Of a DNA stretch of 64,000 bases, positions 8,842-16,428 are shown in pieces. Source of the DNA: Bacteroidota bacterium. GTDB lineage: Bacteria; Bacteroidota; Bacteroidia; UKL13-3. The notes beneath the pieces were generated by a model. It saw only the letters and a program-made list of their open reading frames with translations. It was not told where the DNA came from and did not search any database. The position numbers and the translations under genes were made by a program. The first letter of the stretch is position 1. The number at the start of each line of letters is the position of its first letter. The DNA lies in assembly GCA_030680835.1 (NCBI GenBank), contig JAUXUD010000062.1, positions 1 to 64,000 on the forward strand, written 5' to 3'.

Positions 8842-9360
8842 CTATTCGAACAAATGATCCGGTTCAGGCAATTTGAATACCAGTTTATTGGTTCCGATAA
8901 AGTTTAAAAAAATATTGATAAAAATGGCCAGCACATTGGATACCAGAGGTCCGTTTTTGAGCAGCCAGTTGCCGAGTTCGGCCTGGTTCATATTGTGTGC
9001 CACCGCAGCAAACCAGGTGTTTGGCAGCAAAAAATGGTCGAAAAAGAAGTTTAAAACCAGGTAAACGGCAAAGGTAATGCTATAAACCAAAATATACTTG
9101 AGCAAATACTTTTCGCCATCATCGGTTTGATCGATATAAGTCCAGAATTTATTGAAGGTAAAACCCACAAAAAAGCCCATGATATAACCAATTGCTTTCG
9201 ATATGAGGTTTAATGCAGGGTACTGAAGCGAAATTAACCAGAATACCCCCAAACTCACTCCTGCGCTGGTTGCACCTACAATGCCAAATTTCAAAAATTT
9301 TCGCATGGTGGGGTATTGGCGTAACCATAACCTGAATTGTTGAATGTATTTAAACTTCAT
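8842..9360 (-). CDS. GtrA-like family membrane protein
   Basis: A 172-aa protein with four hydrophobic segments and the two GtrA-family signature repeats: KFGIVGATSAGVSLGVFWL near the start, with FTFNKFWTY at the end of helix 2, and NFIGTNKLVF after helix 4. GtrA-like proteins are inner-membrane proteins thought to help move polyprenyl-phosphate-linked sugars for cell-envelope glycan synthesis; the substrate here is unknown. It is somewhat longer than many members (about 130 aa) because of an insert between helices 3 and 4 (residues about 115-140). It is monocistronic: the minisatellite lies downstream and radC ends 54 nt upstream. Confidence 0.85.
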   Translation of the reverse strand: MKFKYIQQFRLWLRQYPTMRKFLKFGIVGATSAGVSLGVFWLISLQYPALNLISKAIGYIMGFFVGFTFNKFWTYIDQTDDGEKYLLKYILVYSITFAVYLVLNFFFDHFLLPNTWFAAVAHNMNQAELGNWLLKNGPLVSNVLAIFINIFLNFIGTNKLVFKLPEPDHLFE

Positions 9361-9367
9361 TGCGTGT

Positions 9368-9375
9368 CAAAAATA
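9368..9375 (-). promoter_or_regulatory. Candidate -7 element for the GtrA-like gene
   Basis: Read on the minus strand this is TATTTTTG, a full match to TAnnTTTG, only 7 nt before the ATG, implying a very short leader. Confidence 0.4.
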
Positions 9376-9413
9376 GCAGATTTAAATTGAGAGCAGAAAA
9401 TTTAGTTTAACTA

Positions 9414-10130
9414 TTAACGATAAATTAAGCCGTTGTCGGCAAAACTATAATACTTTTTATGCCCGATAATAATATGATCGCTTACATAAATATCCAGAAA
9501 ACGGCCGGCATCCACCAGTTTGCGGGTTAGCTGAATATCCTGGGCACTGGGCGTGCAGCTTCCCGAAGGATGGTTGTGGCACAAAACGATTCCGCTTGCC
9601 ATGGCATCAATTGCATGTTTAAAAATTATTTTTGGATCGGCCACCGTACCGCTTACACCGCCTATACTAATATTTCGTTTGCCCATCACAGCGTTATTTC
9701 TCCCCAGAAACAAAATCCAGAACTCTTCATGCGGGAGGTCTTCCAAAATCGGTTCAAACTGTATATATGCCTCTAAACTGCAGGTAATCTTTACAACCTC
9801 CTGGGCAGCCTCCTCCTTTCGTCGGCGGCCCAGTTCAAGGGCGGCAATCATGGCTATTGCCTTGGCTTCGCCTATTCCTTTAATTGTTTTTAGTTCGCTT
9901 ACACTTAATTTACCCAGTTTGTTGAGGTTGTTGTTTGCCAATTGCAATACCCGCTTCCCCAGGTCAACGGCCGAATTATCTGTGGTTCCGGTACCAATTA
10001 AAATAGCCAGCAATTCGGCATTGCTTAAAAATTGCCTGCCCCTTAAAACCAGTTTCTCCCGGGGGCGATCGTCTTCGGCCAATTGCTTGATGCCAACATG
10101 ATTTTCGATATATGCAGCCTTTGTTTCCAT
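9414..10130 (-). CDS. radC: RadC family protein (JAB1/MPN/JAMM metalloprotease fold)
   Basis: A 238-aa RadC-like protein. The N-terminal part has the usual IKQLAEDDRPREKLVLRG opening and a helix-hairpin-helix (LSVSELKTIKGIGEAKAIAMIAALELGRR, about 65-95). The C-terminal JAMM domain shows the metal-binding set H-N-H-P-S-G-x(8)-D (HNHPSGSCTPSAQDIQ). The old DNA-repair role of RadC is unproven and its biochemical activity is unsettled. The ORF track starts 11 codons earlier at a TTG; I prefer the ATG at 10130 because family members begin close to this point. It sits between GtrA and rpsT on the same strand but is separated from rpsT by a terminator. Confidence 0.93.
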   Translation of the reverse strand: METKAAYIENHVGIKQLAEDDRPREKLVLRGRQFLSNAELLAILIGTGTTDNSAVDLGKRVLQLANNNLNKLGKLSVSELKTIKGIGEAKAIAMIAALELGRRRKEEAAQEVVKITCSLEAYIQFEPILEDLPHEEFWILFLGRNNAVMGKRNISIGGVSGTVADPKIIFKHAIDAMASGIVLCHNHPSGSCTPSAQDIQLTRKLVDAGRFLDIYVSDHIIIGHKKYYSFADNGLIYR

Positions 10131-10254
10131 TGCAGGCGCTAAGATACTTGTGGCGTATGGCAATAAAAAAGTTTTGAGGCAAAGTAAATCCCAGAATTGG
10201 GATAAATGTTAGGTGGTTAGCATTGTGTTAAAAAAATGATTTGGGAAATACGCT

Positions 10255-10282
10255 GGTAGAGACGCGATTTATCGCGTCTAAA
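10255..10282. repeat. GAGACGCGAT palindrome family, copy a
   Basis: Self-complementary AGACGCGAT-2 nt-ATCGCGTCT with flanking GGTAG. It is the inverted partner of copy b at 10441-10467; together they bracket the rpsT terminator region. The remaining DNA in 10131-10466 holds short imperfect repeats of ATTCG(T/C)TGTGAATC (about 10391-10440). Confidence 0.75.
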
Positions 10283-10309
10283 CATGCCCCACCCCATGTT
10301 TCCCCCCAC

Positions 10310-10341
10310 AAAAAAAGCCTTCCGTTGGGAAAGCCTTTTTT
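10310..10341 (-). terminator. Rho-independent terminator after rpsT
   Basis: On the minus strand GGCTTTCC and GGAAGGC form a stem (with one or two mismatches) around CAAC, followed by TTTTTTT. It lies 126 nt after the rpsT stop, the expected side. An A-run on the other side would let it work in both directions. Confidence 0.7.
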
Positions 10342-10440
10342 AATATGGGTTGAATTCAATCGTTTTGAATCGGGATTCGCGTTGAATTTAGATTCGTTGT
10401 GAATCATCATTCGCTGTGAATCACCATTCGTTGTGAATCT

Positions 10441-10467
10441 TTAGACGCGATGAATCGCGTCTCTACC
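10441..10467. repeat. GAGACGCGAT palindrome family, copy b
   Basis: TAGACGCGAT-2 nt-ATCGCGTCTCTACC, the reverse-complement copy of 10255-10282 with a single change in the centre. It touches the rpsT stop codon. Confidence 0.75.
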
Positions 10468-10772
10468 TATTTGCTGGTTTGTTTTTTCTTTATTGATCGT
10501 TTTACGATTACCTTTTCCATTCCTACTTTGGCTACTACTTTGGCCAGTTTTGATTTTTGGTTCGAAGCTTTATTTTTATGAATAATGCTGCGTTTGGCCA
10601 ATTTATCCAACATGGAGCTCACTTCTCTTAATAAGGTTTCGGCTTCGCTTTTTACTGTGCTGGTACGAATGCGCTTTGCCAGGGTACGTGTGCTTTTGGC
10701 CTGATAACGGTTGCGTAAACGCTTGGTAGCGTTATTTCTGATTCTCTTTTTTGATGATTTATGGTTTGCCAT
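10467..10772 (-). CDS. rpsT: 30S ribosomal protein S20
   Basis: A small basic helical protein of the 30S subunit that binds 16S rRNA early in assembly. The 101-aa sequence starts MANHKSSKKRIRNNATKRLR, the standard S20 N-terminus, and carries the family's IHKNKASNQKSKLAK stretch before a lysine-rich end. It is slightly longer than the typical 85-90 aa, because of a C-terminal extension (IVKRSIKKKQTSK). It is transcribed alone: a well-formed promoter (10819-10848) precedes it and a terminator follows. Confidence 0.95.
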   Translation of the reverse strand: MANHKSSKKRIRNNATKRLRNRYQAKSTRTLAKRIRTSTVKSEAETLLREVSSMLDKLAKRSIIHKNKASNQKSKLAKVVAKVGMEKVIVKRSIKKKQTSK

Positions 10773-10818
10773 TGTCTAATACTTATCTAATTACTTATGT
10801 ACCTTAAAAAAGGGATGG

Positions 10819-10848
10819 CAAAGATATGTTTTTGAAATTAAAATCAAA
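10819..10848 (-). promoter_or_regulatory. Promoter of rpsT
   Basis: On the minus strand TTTG (10848-10845), an 18-nt spacer and TATCTTTG (10826-10819): complete agreement with the Bacteroidota housekeeping promoter. The leader to the ATG is about 40 nt. Confidence 0.7.
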
Positions 10849-10868
10849 CCGCCAAATTAAAAAACTCT

Positions 10869-11195
10869 TTAAACCGCGAAACTTTCGCCGCAACTGCATG
10901 TACGAGAGGCGTTTGGATTGTTAAAGGTAAAGCCTTTTCCATTTAATCCGTCGCTAAAATCCAGCTCTGTGCCAAATAAATACAGCACACTGCGCTTATC
11001 GGTTACTACTCTTACCCCATTGTCATCAAAGGCTTCATCGCCCGATTTCAGGTTATTATCGAAGTCGAGTTTGTACGAAAGGCCCGAACATCCGCCACTA
11101 TCCACGCCTACGCGTAAAAAGTACGAGGCATCGTAATGTTTCTCATCTATTAATTGACTTATTCTCTTTTTTGCTTTTTCACTAACGGTAATCAT
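10869..11195 (-). CDS. A-type iron-sulfur carrier (IscA/ErpA/SufA family)
   Basis: A 108-aa HesB/IscA-fold protein that would carry Fe-S clusters from a scaffold to apo-enzymes. The three conserved cysteines are present: one in SGGCSGLSYKL (about residue 36) and two in the C-terminal SRTCSCGESF. Length is normal for the family. I do not assign a gene symbol because IscA, SufA and ErpA cannot be separated without a tree. Nothing else of Fe-S assembly is nearby. It is divergent from the hydroxyacyl-CoA dehydrogenase gene, with back-to-back promoters in the 105-bp gap. Confidence 0.92.
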   Translation of the reverse strand: MITVSEKAKKRISQLIDEKHYDASYFLRVGVDSGGCSGLSYKLDFDNNLKSGDEAFDDNGVRVVTDKRSVLYLFGTELDFSDGLNGKGFTFNNPNASRTCSCGESFAV

Positions 11196-11215
11196 TTCAA
11201 TAACGATTTAAGGTA

Positions 11216-11245
11216 CAAAAATAACGCTTTATTATCAGATAGCAA
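11216..11245 (-). promoter_or_regulatory. Promoter of the A-type Fe-S carrier gene
   Basis: Minus strand: TTG (11245-11243), 19 nt, TATTTTTG (11223-11216). Its -33 abuts the -33 of the divergent promoter at 11246-11275, so the two polymerase sites face away from a shared centre. Confidence 0.6.
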
Positions 11246-11275
11246 TTGATTGACCCAAATGTTTTGGTAAATTTG
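11246..11275 (+). promoter_or_regulatory. Promoter of the 3-hydroxyacyl-CoA dehydrogenase gene
   Basis: TTG (11246-11248), 19 nt, TAAATTTG (11268-11275); 25 nt before the ATG at 11301. Confidence 0.6.
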
Positions 11276-11300
11276 AACAGTTAAAGAAATTGAATAGAAT

Positions 11301-12152
11301 ATGACTCAACCAATACAAACCATCGCCATCGCGGGTGCAGGAACCATGGGTAGCGGCATTGCCCAGATAACTGCCGCAGCCGGGGTTAAGACTATTTTGT
11401 TTGATATCAGTAACGATATGCTTAAAAAGGCAGAGCTTGGCCTCAACACAACTTTGGCGGTTTTGGTTGAAAAACAAAAAATAAGTCCTGAAAAAAGGGA
11501 TTCTATCCTTGCAAATATTCAGTTCACAGATAAAATGGGAGAAGTGGTTGCCGATCTGATTATTGAGGCCATTGTGGAACGTTTGGATGCAAAACATGCG
11601 TTTTTTCAATCGGTGGCAACATTTAATACCCCTCAAACCATATTGGCAAGCAATACTTCATCCATACCCATTACCCAAATTGCGGCAAAAATTCCTTACC
11701 CCGAAAGAATGCTGGGCATCCACTTTTTTAACCCCGCCCCTTTAATGAAACTTGTTGAAATCATCAGTGGGGTTCAAACCGAAAATGCAATTGCACTAAG
11801 CTGCAAAACTTTAATAGAAGGAATGGGCAAAACCTGTGTTATGGTTAAAGATGCACCCGGATTTATTGTGAACCGTGTGGCCCGCCATTATTACGTGGAG
11901 GCCTTAAAAGTATTGGAGGAAAACATTGCCTCATTCGAAGATATTGATGCCCTGATGGAAAGCAGCGGTTTTAAAATGGGCCCCTTCCGCTTAATGGATT
12001 TAATTGGCGTGGATACCAATTTTTCGGTAACCTCCAGTGTTTTTAATTCGTTTTACCAGGATGCAAAATTCAGGCCCAGCCGCATTCAGCAGCAAAAGGT
12101 AGATGCCGGGTATTATGGTAAAAAATCGGGAAAGGGATTTTATGAGTATTAA
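11301..12152 (+). CDS. 3-hydroxyacyl-CoA (3-hydroxybutyryl-CoA) dehydrogenase
   Basis: A cytosolic NAD(P)-dependent enzyme that interconverts 3-hydroxyacyl-CoA and 3-oxoacyl-CoA. The 283-aa length is that of stand-alone Hbd/PaaH proteins. The N-terminal Rossmann motif is IAIAGAGTMGSGIAQ. The catalytic segment reads ASNTSSIPITQIA and then RMLGIHFFNPAPLMKLVEII, containing the active-site His and the conserved F-N-P. The C-terminal domain has VKDAPGFIVNRVARHYYVEA. Neighbours do not reveal whether it serves beta-oxidation, phenylacetate breakdown or butyryl-CoA formation. The GNAT gene starts inside its last codons, so they are co-transcribed. Confidence 0.93.
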   Translation: MTQPIQTIAIAGAGTMGSGIAQITAAAGVKTILFDISNDMLKKAELGLNTTLAVLVEKQKISPEKRDSILANIQFTDKMGEVVADLIIEAIVERLDAKHAFFQSVATFNTPQTILASNTSSIPITQIAAKIPYPERMLGIHFFNPAPLMKLVEIISGVQTENAIALSCKTLIEGMGKTCVMVKDAPGFIVNRVARHYYVEALKVLEENIASFEDIDALMESSGFKMGPFRLMDLIGVDTNFSVTSSVFNSFYQDAKFRPSRIQQQKVDAGYYGKKSGKGFYEY

Positions 12153-12651
12153 AGCGCATGAACTGGACATTAGAAATGCCAATTTGGTTGATATTGCTGC
12201 AATAACAGAAATATACAATGAAGCGGTTTTAAACGGGGTTGCCACTTTTGATACGGAACCCAAAAGCATTGAAAACCGGCTGGAATGGCTGAACCAACAC
12301 GATGCAAAACATCCGGTTTTGGTGGCTTGTCTCAACAATGAAGTAGTGGCCTGGGCTTCGTTAAGCAGGTGGAGCGACCGCTCTGCTTATGATGGCACCG
12401 CCGAGGTATCGGTTTATGTGCATCAGCATCACCGCTCAAGTGGAATTGGAAGTGTTTTGTTTGCCCATTTGGTAAAACAGGCCGAAACTCTGGGATTACA
12501 TTATCTGCTCTCGCGCATTTCGGAAGGCAATGAAACCAGTATACGAATGCACCTGAGAAACGGTTTTTCAACCATTGGGGTTATGCACCAGGTGGGGAAT
12601 AAATTTGGGCAGTATCTGGATGTAACTTTAATGGAAAAAGTATTGGTTTAA
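12142..12651 (+). CDS. GNAT family N-acetyltransferase, phosphinothricin-acetyltransferase-like
   Basis: A 169-aa acetyl-CoA-dependent acetyltransferase. It has the pattern of the PAT/YncA-like branch: IYNEAVLNGVATFDTEP near the start, the beta-bulge region AEVSVYVHQHHRSSGIGSVLF with the acetyl-CoA pyrophosphate loop (R-S-S-G-I-G-S), and LRNGFSTIGVMHQVGNKFGQYLDV at the end. The natural substrate (an amino acid such as methionine derivatives, or another amine) cannot be read from sequence. I moved the start from the ORF-track codon (12103) to the ATG at 12142, which overlaps the upstream stop by 11 nt and starts close to the family N-terminus. Confidence 0.88.
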   Translation: MSIKAHELDIRNANLVDIAAITEIYNEAVLNGVATFDTEPKSIENRLEWLNQHDAKHPVLVACLNNEVVAWASLSRWSDRSAYDGTAEVSVYVHQHHRSSGIGSVLFAHLVKQAETLGLHYLLSRISEGNETSIRMHLRNGFSTIGVMHQVGNKFGQYLDVTLMEKVLV

Positions 12652-12661
12652 ACTTGAACAA

Positions 12662-13159
12662 ATGACAAAATATAAAATTGGATTCATAGCGATCATCTTA
12701 TTATTGCAGCTCAACTGTAAAAAAAACAAAAACGCCATCAATGCCAATAACGATTTCTTTCCGCCGGTTTTGGTGGATTTTACCATCAATATGGATTTGC
12801 CTTCGGCATCGGATTTAAAGTTTGCCAACGGGCACTTTATTCAACCCGGTACCGGTTACAAACAAAGAGGGGTGATTGTGTATAATACCGGTTTTCAGGG
12901 GCCCGACCAGTATGTTGCCTTCGACCGTACCTGTCCGTATTTGCCGGATAGCGTTTGCAGTTATGTGAGCATGGATACCAGCTCCACCTTGTTTTTCAGG
13001 TGTGGCCAATACAATGGAACAAAATATACAGGTTGCTGCAATTCAAAATTTATGGCTCAAAATGGCGCTCAGGTTCAGGGCAAAGCCACCCGCGGTTTGC
13101 GGCAATATTATGTGGGAAATTTTGGAAGCCAGTTGCGGGTAACAAATACGCCACAATAA
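12662..13159 (+). CDS. Rieske-fold-like lipoprotein with degenerate cluster ligands
   Basis: A 165-aa exported protein. The N-terminus (MTKYKIGFIAIILLLQLNC) is a lipoprotein signal with Cys-19 as the likely lipidated residue. The second half follows the Rieske order: VAFDRTCPYL in place of the first ligand loop (normally C-x-H), then TGCCNSKFMAQNGAQVQGKA...LRQYYV in place of C-x-x-H-G-S-x-F-x-x-x-G. Cysteines remain but the two histidine ligands are missing, so a [2Fe-2S] Rieske centre is unlikely. The remaining cysteines could form disulfides. It lies 10 nt after the GNAT gene and probably ends that operon; a long hairpin follows. The family assignment is mine from motif spacing. Confidence 0.6.
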   Translation: MTKYKIGFIAIILLLQLNCKKNKNAINANNDFFPPVLVDFTINMDLPSASDLKFANGHFIQPGTGYKQRGVIVYNTGFQGPDQYVAFDRTCPYLPDSVCSYVSMDTSSTLFFRCGQYNGTKYTGCCNSKFMAQNGAQVQGKATRGLRQYYVGNFGSQLRVTNTPQ

Positions 13160-13167
13160 ATGTATTT

Positions 13168-13232
13168 TTTGTTCCTTTGTTTCTTTGTAGCCCTAATAAA
13201 CACAGCTTGCTACAAAGAAACAAAGGAACAAA
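13168..13232. terminator. Very long perfect hairpin (24-bp stem) after the lipoprotein gene
   Basis: 13168-13191 is the exact reverse complement of 13209-13232 (TTGTTCCTTTGTTTCTTTGT and so on), with a 17-nt loop. It begins 9 nt after the stop at 13159 and is preceded by a T-run. It may terminate transcription from the 11301-13159 operon and shield the serine hydrolase gene, or be a dispersed palindromic element. Confidence 0.5.
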
Positions 13233-13295
13233 GTTTAAACAAATTTAGAAGCTGGTTAAGCCCTTTGAATCAACTTATTTAATACAGATATTATT

Positions 13296-14813
13296 ATGAA
13301 AAAAACGATACTCATTTCATCTTTGTTCCTTTCTGGGTTCAGCCTTTTTGCGCAGCCTGCATTTATTAAAGATTCTTTAGATACTTATGTAAAACGCGAA
13401 ATGGAACGCTGGCAGGTGCCGGGTTTGGCCATTGCGGTAGTAAAAGACGGGAAAATTGTGGTTTGCAAAGGATATGGAGTAAAGGAAAACGGGAAAACAG
13501 ATCCGGTAAACGAATACACTTTGTTCCAAATTGCCAGTAACAGCAAGGCTTTTACCGGCACAGCCATTGCAATGCTAAACCAGGAAAAACGTTTATCACT
13601 AGATAATAAAGTTACCTCCTATCTGCCGTATTTTAAATTGTATGAACCCACTTCTACAGAACTTTGTACCGTTAGGGATTTGCTTTGTCATCGAATTGGC
13701 CTGTATACCTTTCAGGGTGATTTTTTGAATTGGGGAAGTACCTTAAGCCGGAGGGAAATTGTGGAACATATGCAGCTTACCAAACCCATACATCCTTTCA
13801 GGTATAAATACGGTTATTGTAACGCTGCTTTTATAACGGCCGGCGAAATTATTAAAGCAGTTACCGATACAAGCTGGGATGATTTTATTCACTATCGGTT
13901 TTTTGAACCGCTCGAAATGAAACATACCAACAGCTCCTACCTTACCATGCTTAACGATAAAAATGCCTGCAAACCTCATACGCTGGTTAAGGAAAAAATA
14001 GTTACGCTGCCATTGGCCAATATTGATAATATGGGTGCATCGGCAGCCATCAATTCATGTGCCCGCGATATGGCCAATTGGCTTTTGTTTCAACTCGACA
14101 GCGGCCGTTTTAATGGCAAACGCCTCATTCCCTTTTCGGTTTTGGCCGAAACCCGCAAATCTCAGATGATATCCAATGATGTAAGTTCGCGCACTTTTAA
14201 AACCAAACATTTCTCAAACTATGGACTGGGTTGGCAAAGTTATGATTACGAGGCCCGCAGAATCTGGGAACACAGCGGAGGTGCCAATGGTTTTGTGACA
14301 AAAACAGAGTTTATCCCCGAAGAAAATCTTGGGATTCTGGTGTACACCAATACCGATGCCAACGGACTTTACGATGCCCTGGTAAAACAGGTTATTGAAT
14401 CGTATTTTGGAATGCCATACCGCAACCTGAGTGAGAAGTATTTTATCCCCACACATGCCGGCAATATGGCCGAACAAAAGGATTTGGATAGCCTGGAGAA
14501 TTTGGCAAAAGCAACTATTAAAACACCCGTTGATTTGAAAAAATATGCAGGCATTTATCAAAACGAGTTGTACGGGAAGATTGAAATTAAAGCGGAAAAG
14601 AATAAGCTGAATGTATATTTCAGTCACCACCCGCAAAACATTGGCAGCATGGAATATTTGGGTAATAACAAGTTTTTATGTACCTATTCTGATCCGGTTT
14701 GCGGGGTGCAGATGATTCCGTTTGAGATTGCAAATGATGAAGTGGTTTCGGTAAAAGTTAAAGTAGCCGATTTTATCGATTACCAATCGTATGTGTTTAA
14801 ACGGTTGAAATAA
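13296..14813 (+). CDS. Secreted serine hydrolase, class C beta-lactamase-like fold, with C-terminal DUF3471-like domain
   Basis: A 505-aa protein with a cleavable signal peptide (residues 1-19, ending LFAQ). The beta-lactamase/penicillin-binding-protein fold is shown by S-x-x-K (IASNSKAFTG, about residue 82), Y-x-N (YGYCNAAFI, about 180) and the H-S-G-G loop (WEHSGGANGF, about 328). Serine is the expected nucleophile. Relatives hydrolyse esters, D-amino-acid peptides or amides; true beta-lactamase activity is not implied. Residues about 410-505 resemble the small beta-barrel domain often attached to such enzymes (KKYAGIYQNELYGKIEI). It is probably periplasmic and is monocistronic. Confidence 0.88.
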   Translation: MKKTILISSLFLSGFSLFAQPAFIKDSLDTYVKREMERWQVPGLAIAVVKDGKIVVCKGYGVKENGKTDPVNEYTLFQIASNSKAFTGTAIAMLNQEKRLSLDNKVTSYLPYFKLYEPTSTELCTVRDLLCHRIGLYTFQGDFLNWGSTLSRREIVEHMQLTKPIHPFRYKYGYCNAAFITAGEIIKAVTDTSWDDFIHYRFFEPLEMKHTNSSYLTMLNDKNACKPHTLVKEKIVTLPLANIDNMGASAAINSCARDMANWLLFQLDSGRFNGKRLIPFSVLAETRKSQMISNDVSSRTFKTKHFSNYGLGWQSYDYEARRIWEHSGGANGFVTKTEFIPEENLGILVYTNTDANGLYDALVKQVIESYFGMPYRNLSEKYFIPTHAGNMAEQKDLDSLENLAKATIKTPVDLKKYAGIYQNELYGKIEIKAEKNKLNVYFSHHPQNIGSMEYLGNNKFLCTYSDPVCGVQMIPFEIANDEVVSVKVKVADFIDYQSYVFKRLK

Positions 14814-14933
14814 TTAGTCATAGTTTCTGTTCTGAAATCAAAGGCAATTAATTTTTAATTTTTCCGTTTAAGAAATTATTGCCTGTTACTTGTATCAATT
14901 ATCTTCATTTTATACTTGTTTAATAATATGTTT

Positions 14934-15563
14934 ATGAAAAACAGTATTTTTATTATTGGAATTATTCTTATCATTTTCTCTTCATGTAGTAAAGAAAAGA
15001 CACCGATAACTACGCCTGATTCGGTATTGGATTATTTTCCTCTGAAAAAAGGGAATTATTGGGTTTATAAAGTTTCATATTTGGACAGTGCCGGTAATAC
15101 CATCTCTCAAAGTAGGGAAAATGATTCCATGGTAATTGGAAATGATATTTTAATTAATAACAAAACCTACATTACTGTAATCCATTATAACTATTTAGGT
15201 GCTACTAATTCAGATCCTTTCATAGTATATTACAGGGATTCATCTGATTGCATTGTTAACAATTATGGCAAGATTATTTTCAGTATAAATTCAGGAGTTT
15301 ATAAAGAAATTTTTCATGAGGATTCTAGTGCGTATATCAATTATTCATTTGTGAGCCAGGCTACTAATATAACTGTTCCCATAGGCACCTATAATTGTTT
15401 GGATTATAAAGGTGAATTATATAGAAAATCTGAGCAATATAAAATAGCCTTTTTAACACATAATTATTGTTATAAAAATATCGGTACTATCAGGAAAGTA
15501 ATGCTATATATAGGTTCCCTTGATAAGGTTAATTTAGATTTGATAAAATATCATATTCAATAA
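14934..15563 (+). CDS. Predicted lipoprotein, unknown function
   Basis: A 209-aa protein with a lipoprotein signal: MKNSIFIIGIILIIFSSC followed by a Ser/Lys/Thr/Pro linker. The mature part begins DYFPLKKGNYWVYKVSYLDS, a beginning I have seen on many Bacteroidota lipoproteins with a beta-rich fold; no enzymatic motif is apparent. The ORF track starts at a TTG (14916); the ATG at 14934 gives a correct signal peptide. TATACTTG at 14911-14918 is a one-mismatch -7 element with TTG 18 nt upstream, leaving a very short leader, which also argues for the later start. Confidence 0.7.
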   Translation: MKNSIFIIGIILIIFSSCSKEKTPITTPDSVLDYFPLKKGNYWVYKVSYLDSAGNTISQSRENDSMVIGNDILINNKTYITVIHYNYLGATNSDPFIVYYRDSSDCIVNNYGKIIFSINSGVYKEIFHEDSSAYINYSFVSQATNITVPIGTYNCLDYKGELYRKSEQYKIAFLTHNYCYKNIGTIRKVMLYIGSLDKVNLDLIKYHIQ

Positions 15564-15599
15564 TTAATTTGTGTTCAGCTCGAATTTGAATGGGTAAAA

Positions 15600-16151
15600 C
15601 TACCCAAGCAGAATCTTTAACTTCAACACAGCCGCAACAGTCATGGCATCTGTTATCTGACCGCTCATCACCATTTGAAACAGTTCTTCAAAGGGAATTT
15701 TCCTAATCTTTAATTCTTCGGTTTCCTCCGGTTCAGCCTTGGTAAAACTTAAATCGCGGGCTACATAAATAATGGCAAACTCATCGGTGGCCGAATTACT
15801 CAAATGAATTTCTATGAGTTTCTGCCAGTCGTTGGCAATAATTCCGCATTCTTCCAGCAACTCACGCTTGCCCGATTCAATGGGATCAATGCCTATTTTG
15901 CCGCCGCCTTCGGGAATTTCCCAGCTGTATTGTTTTAGCGGATAGCGGTACTGTCCAACAATCCAGGTATTGTTGTGCTCATCCAAAGGTATAATGCCAA
16001 TAGCCAGGTGTTTAAAATGCAACAGGCCATAGATGCCGGGCTTCCCCAGCGGGTTCAATACTTCCTCATGGTGTAATACAATCCACGGGTTTTCATAAAC
16101 AATTTTATCGCTAAGCTTTTTCCAGGGATTTGTATTTTGAGGTTCATTCAT
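15600..16151 (-). CDS. NUDIX hydrolase (ADP-ribose pyrophosphatase-like)
   Basis: A 183-aa cytosolic enzyme that would cleave a nucleoside diphosphate linked to another group, ADP-ribose being the likeliest. The Nudix box is visible as GGGKIGIDPIESGKRELLEECG, keeping R-E-x-x-E-E-x-G; the first conserved Glu is replaced in the spacing I see, as happens in some members. The preceding YSWEIPEGGG and the later ELKIRKIPFEELFQMV are typical of the ADP-ribose pyrophosphatase group. It ends 36 nt from the convergent lipoprotein gene; upstream lies a BIME-like repeat. Confidence 0.88.
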   Translation of the reverse strand: MNEPQNTNPWKKLSDKIVYENPWIVLHHEEVLNPLGKPGIYGLLHFKHLAIGIIPLDEHNNTWIVGQYRYPLKQYSWEIPEGGGKIGIDPIESGKRELLEECGIIANDWQKLIEIHLSNSATDEFAIIYVARDLSFTKAEPEETEELKIRKIPFEELFQMVMSGQITDAMTVAAVLKLKILLG

Positions 16152-16282
16152 GGTTTATCAAGGAATATACATCTATATTTAATTGCATCAATCATTTTTA
16201 CAAGGGTTATAATATCAATGATTATCTGCATTCTTTAAAATAACAATTCAATATTCAACAGTTATGAAAATTGCAAACTTAG

Positions 16283-16357
16283 TTCGACCCCGCTGGGGTC
16301 GTATGTTTATAGGAAATATGCCGCCTGCTATAAACCTGCGACCCCATCGGGGTCGAA
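16283..16357. repeat. Palindromic interspersed element (BIME-like), copy 2
   Basis: Hairpins CGACCCC-3 nt-GGGGTCG at 16285-16301 and 16339-16355 inside a larger GTTCGACCCC / GGGGTCGAAC inverted repeat. Same element as 8531-8600 in the opposite orientation; the 26 nt around TATAAACCTGCGACCCC are identical between copies. Confidence 0.75.
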
Positions 16358-16428
16358 CAAACCATTAACTATAGAATATTGAATACCAATCATCAATTTC
16401 ATTTTCAAAATCCGGCAGTAACCTTATG

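Noticed and set aside
8521-8857. ORFs of 92 and 65 aa with repeated YLHYAYIFSAMG-type peptides
   Set aside because: They are the 42/43-bp minisatellite read in frame; mixed unit lengths break the frame between units.
9553-10101. 182-aa plus-strand ORF
   Set aside because: Exact antisense shadow of radC, whose JAMM motif and length are clear.
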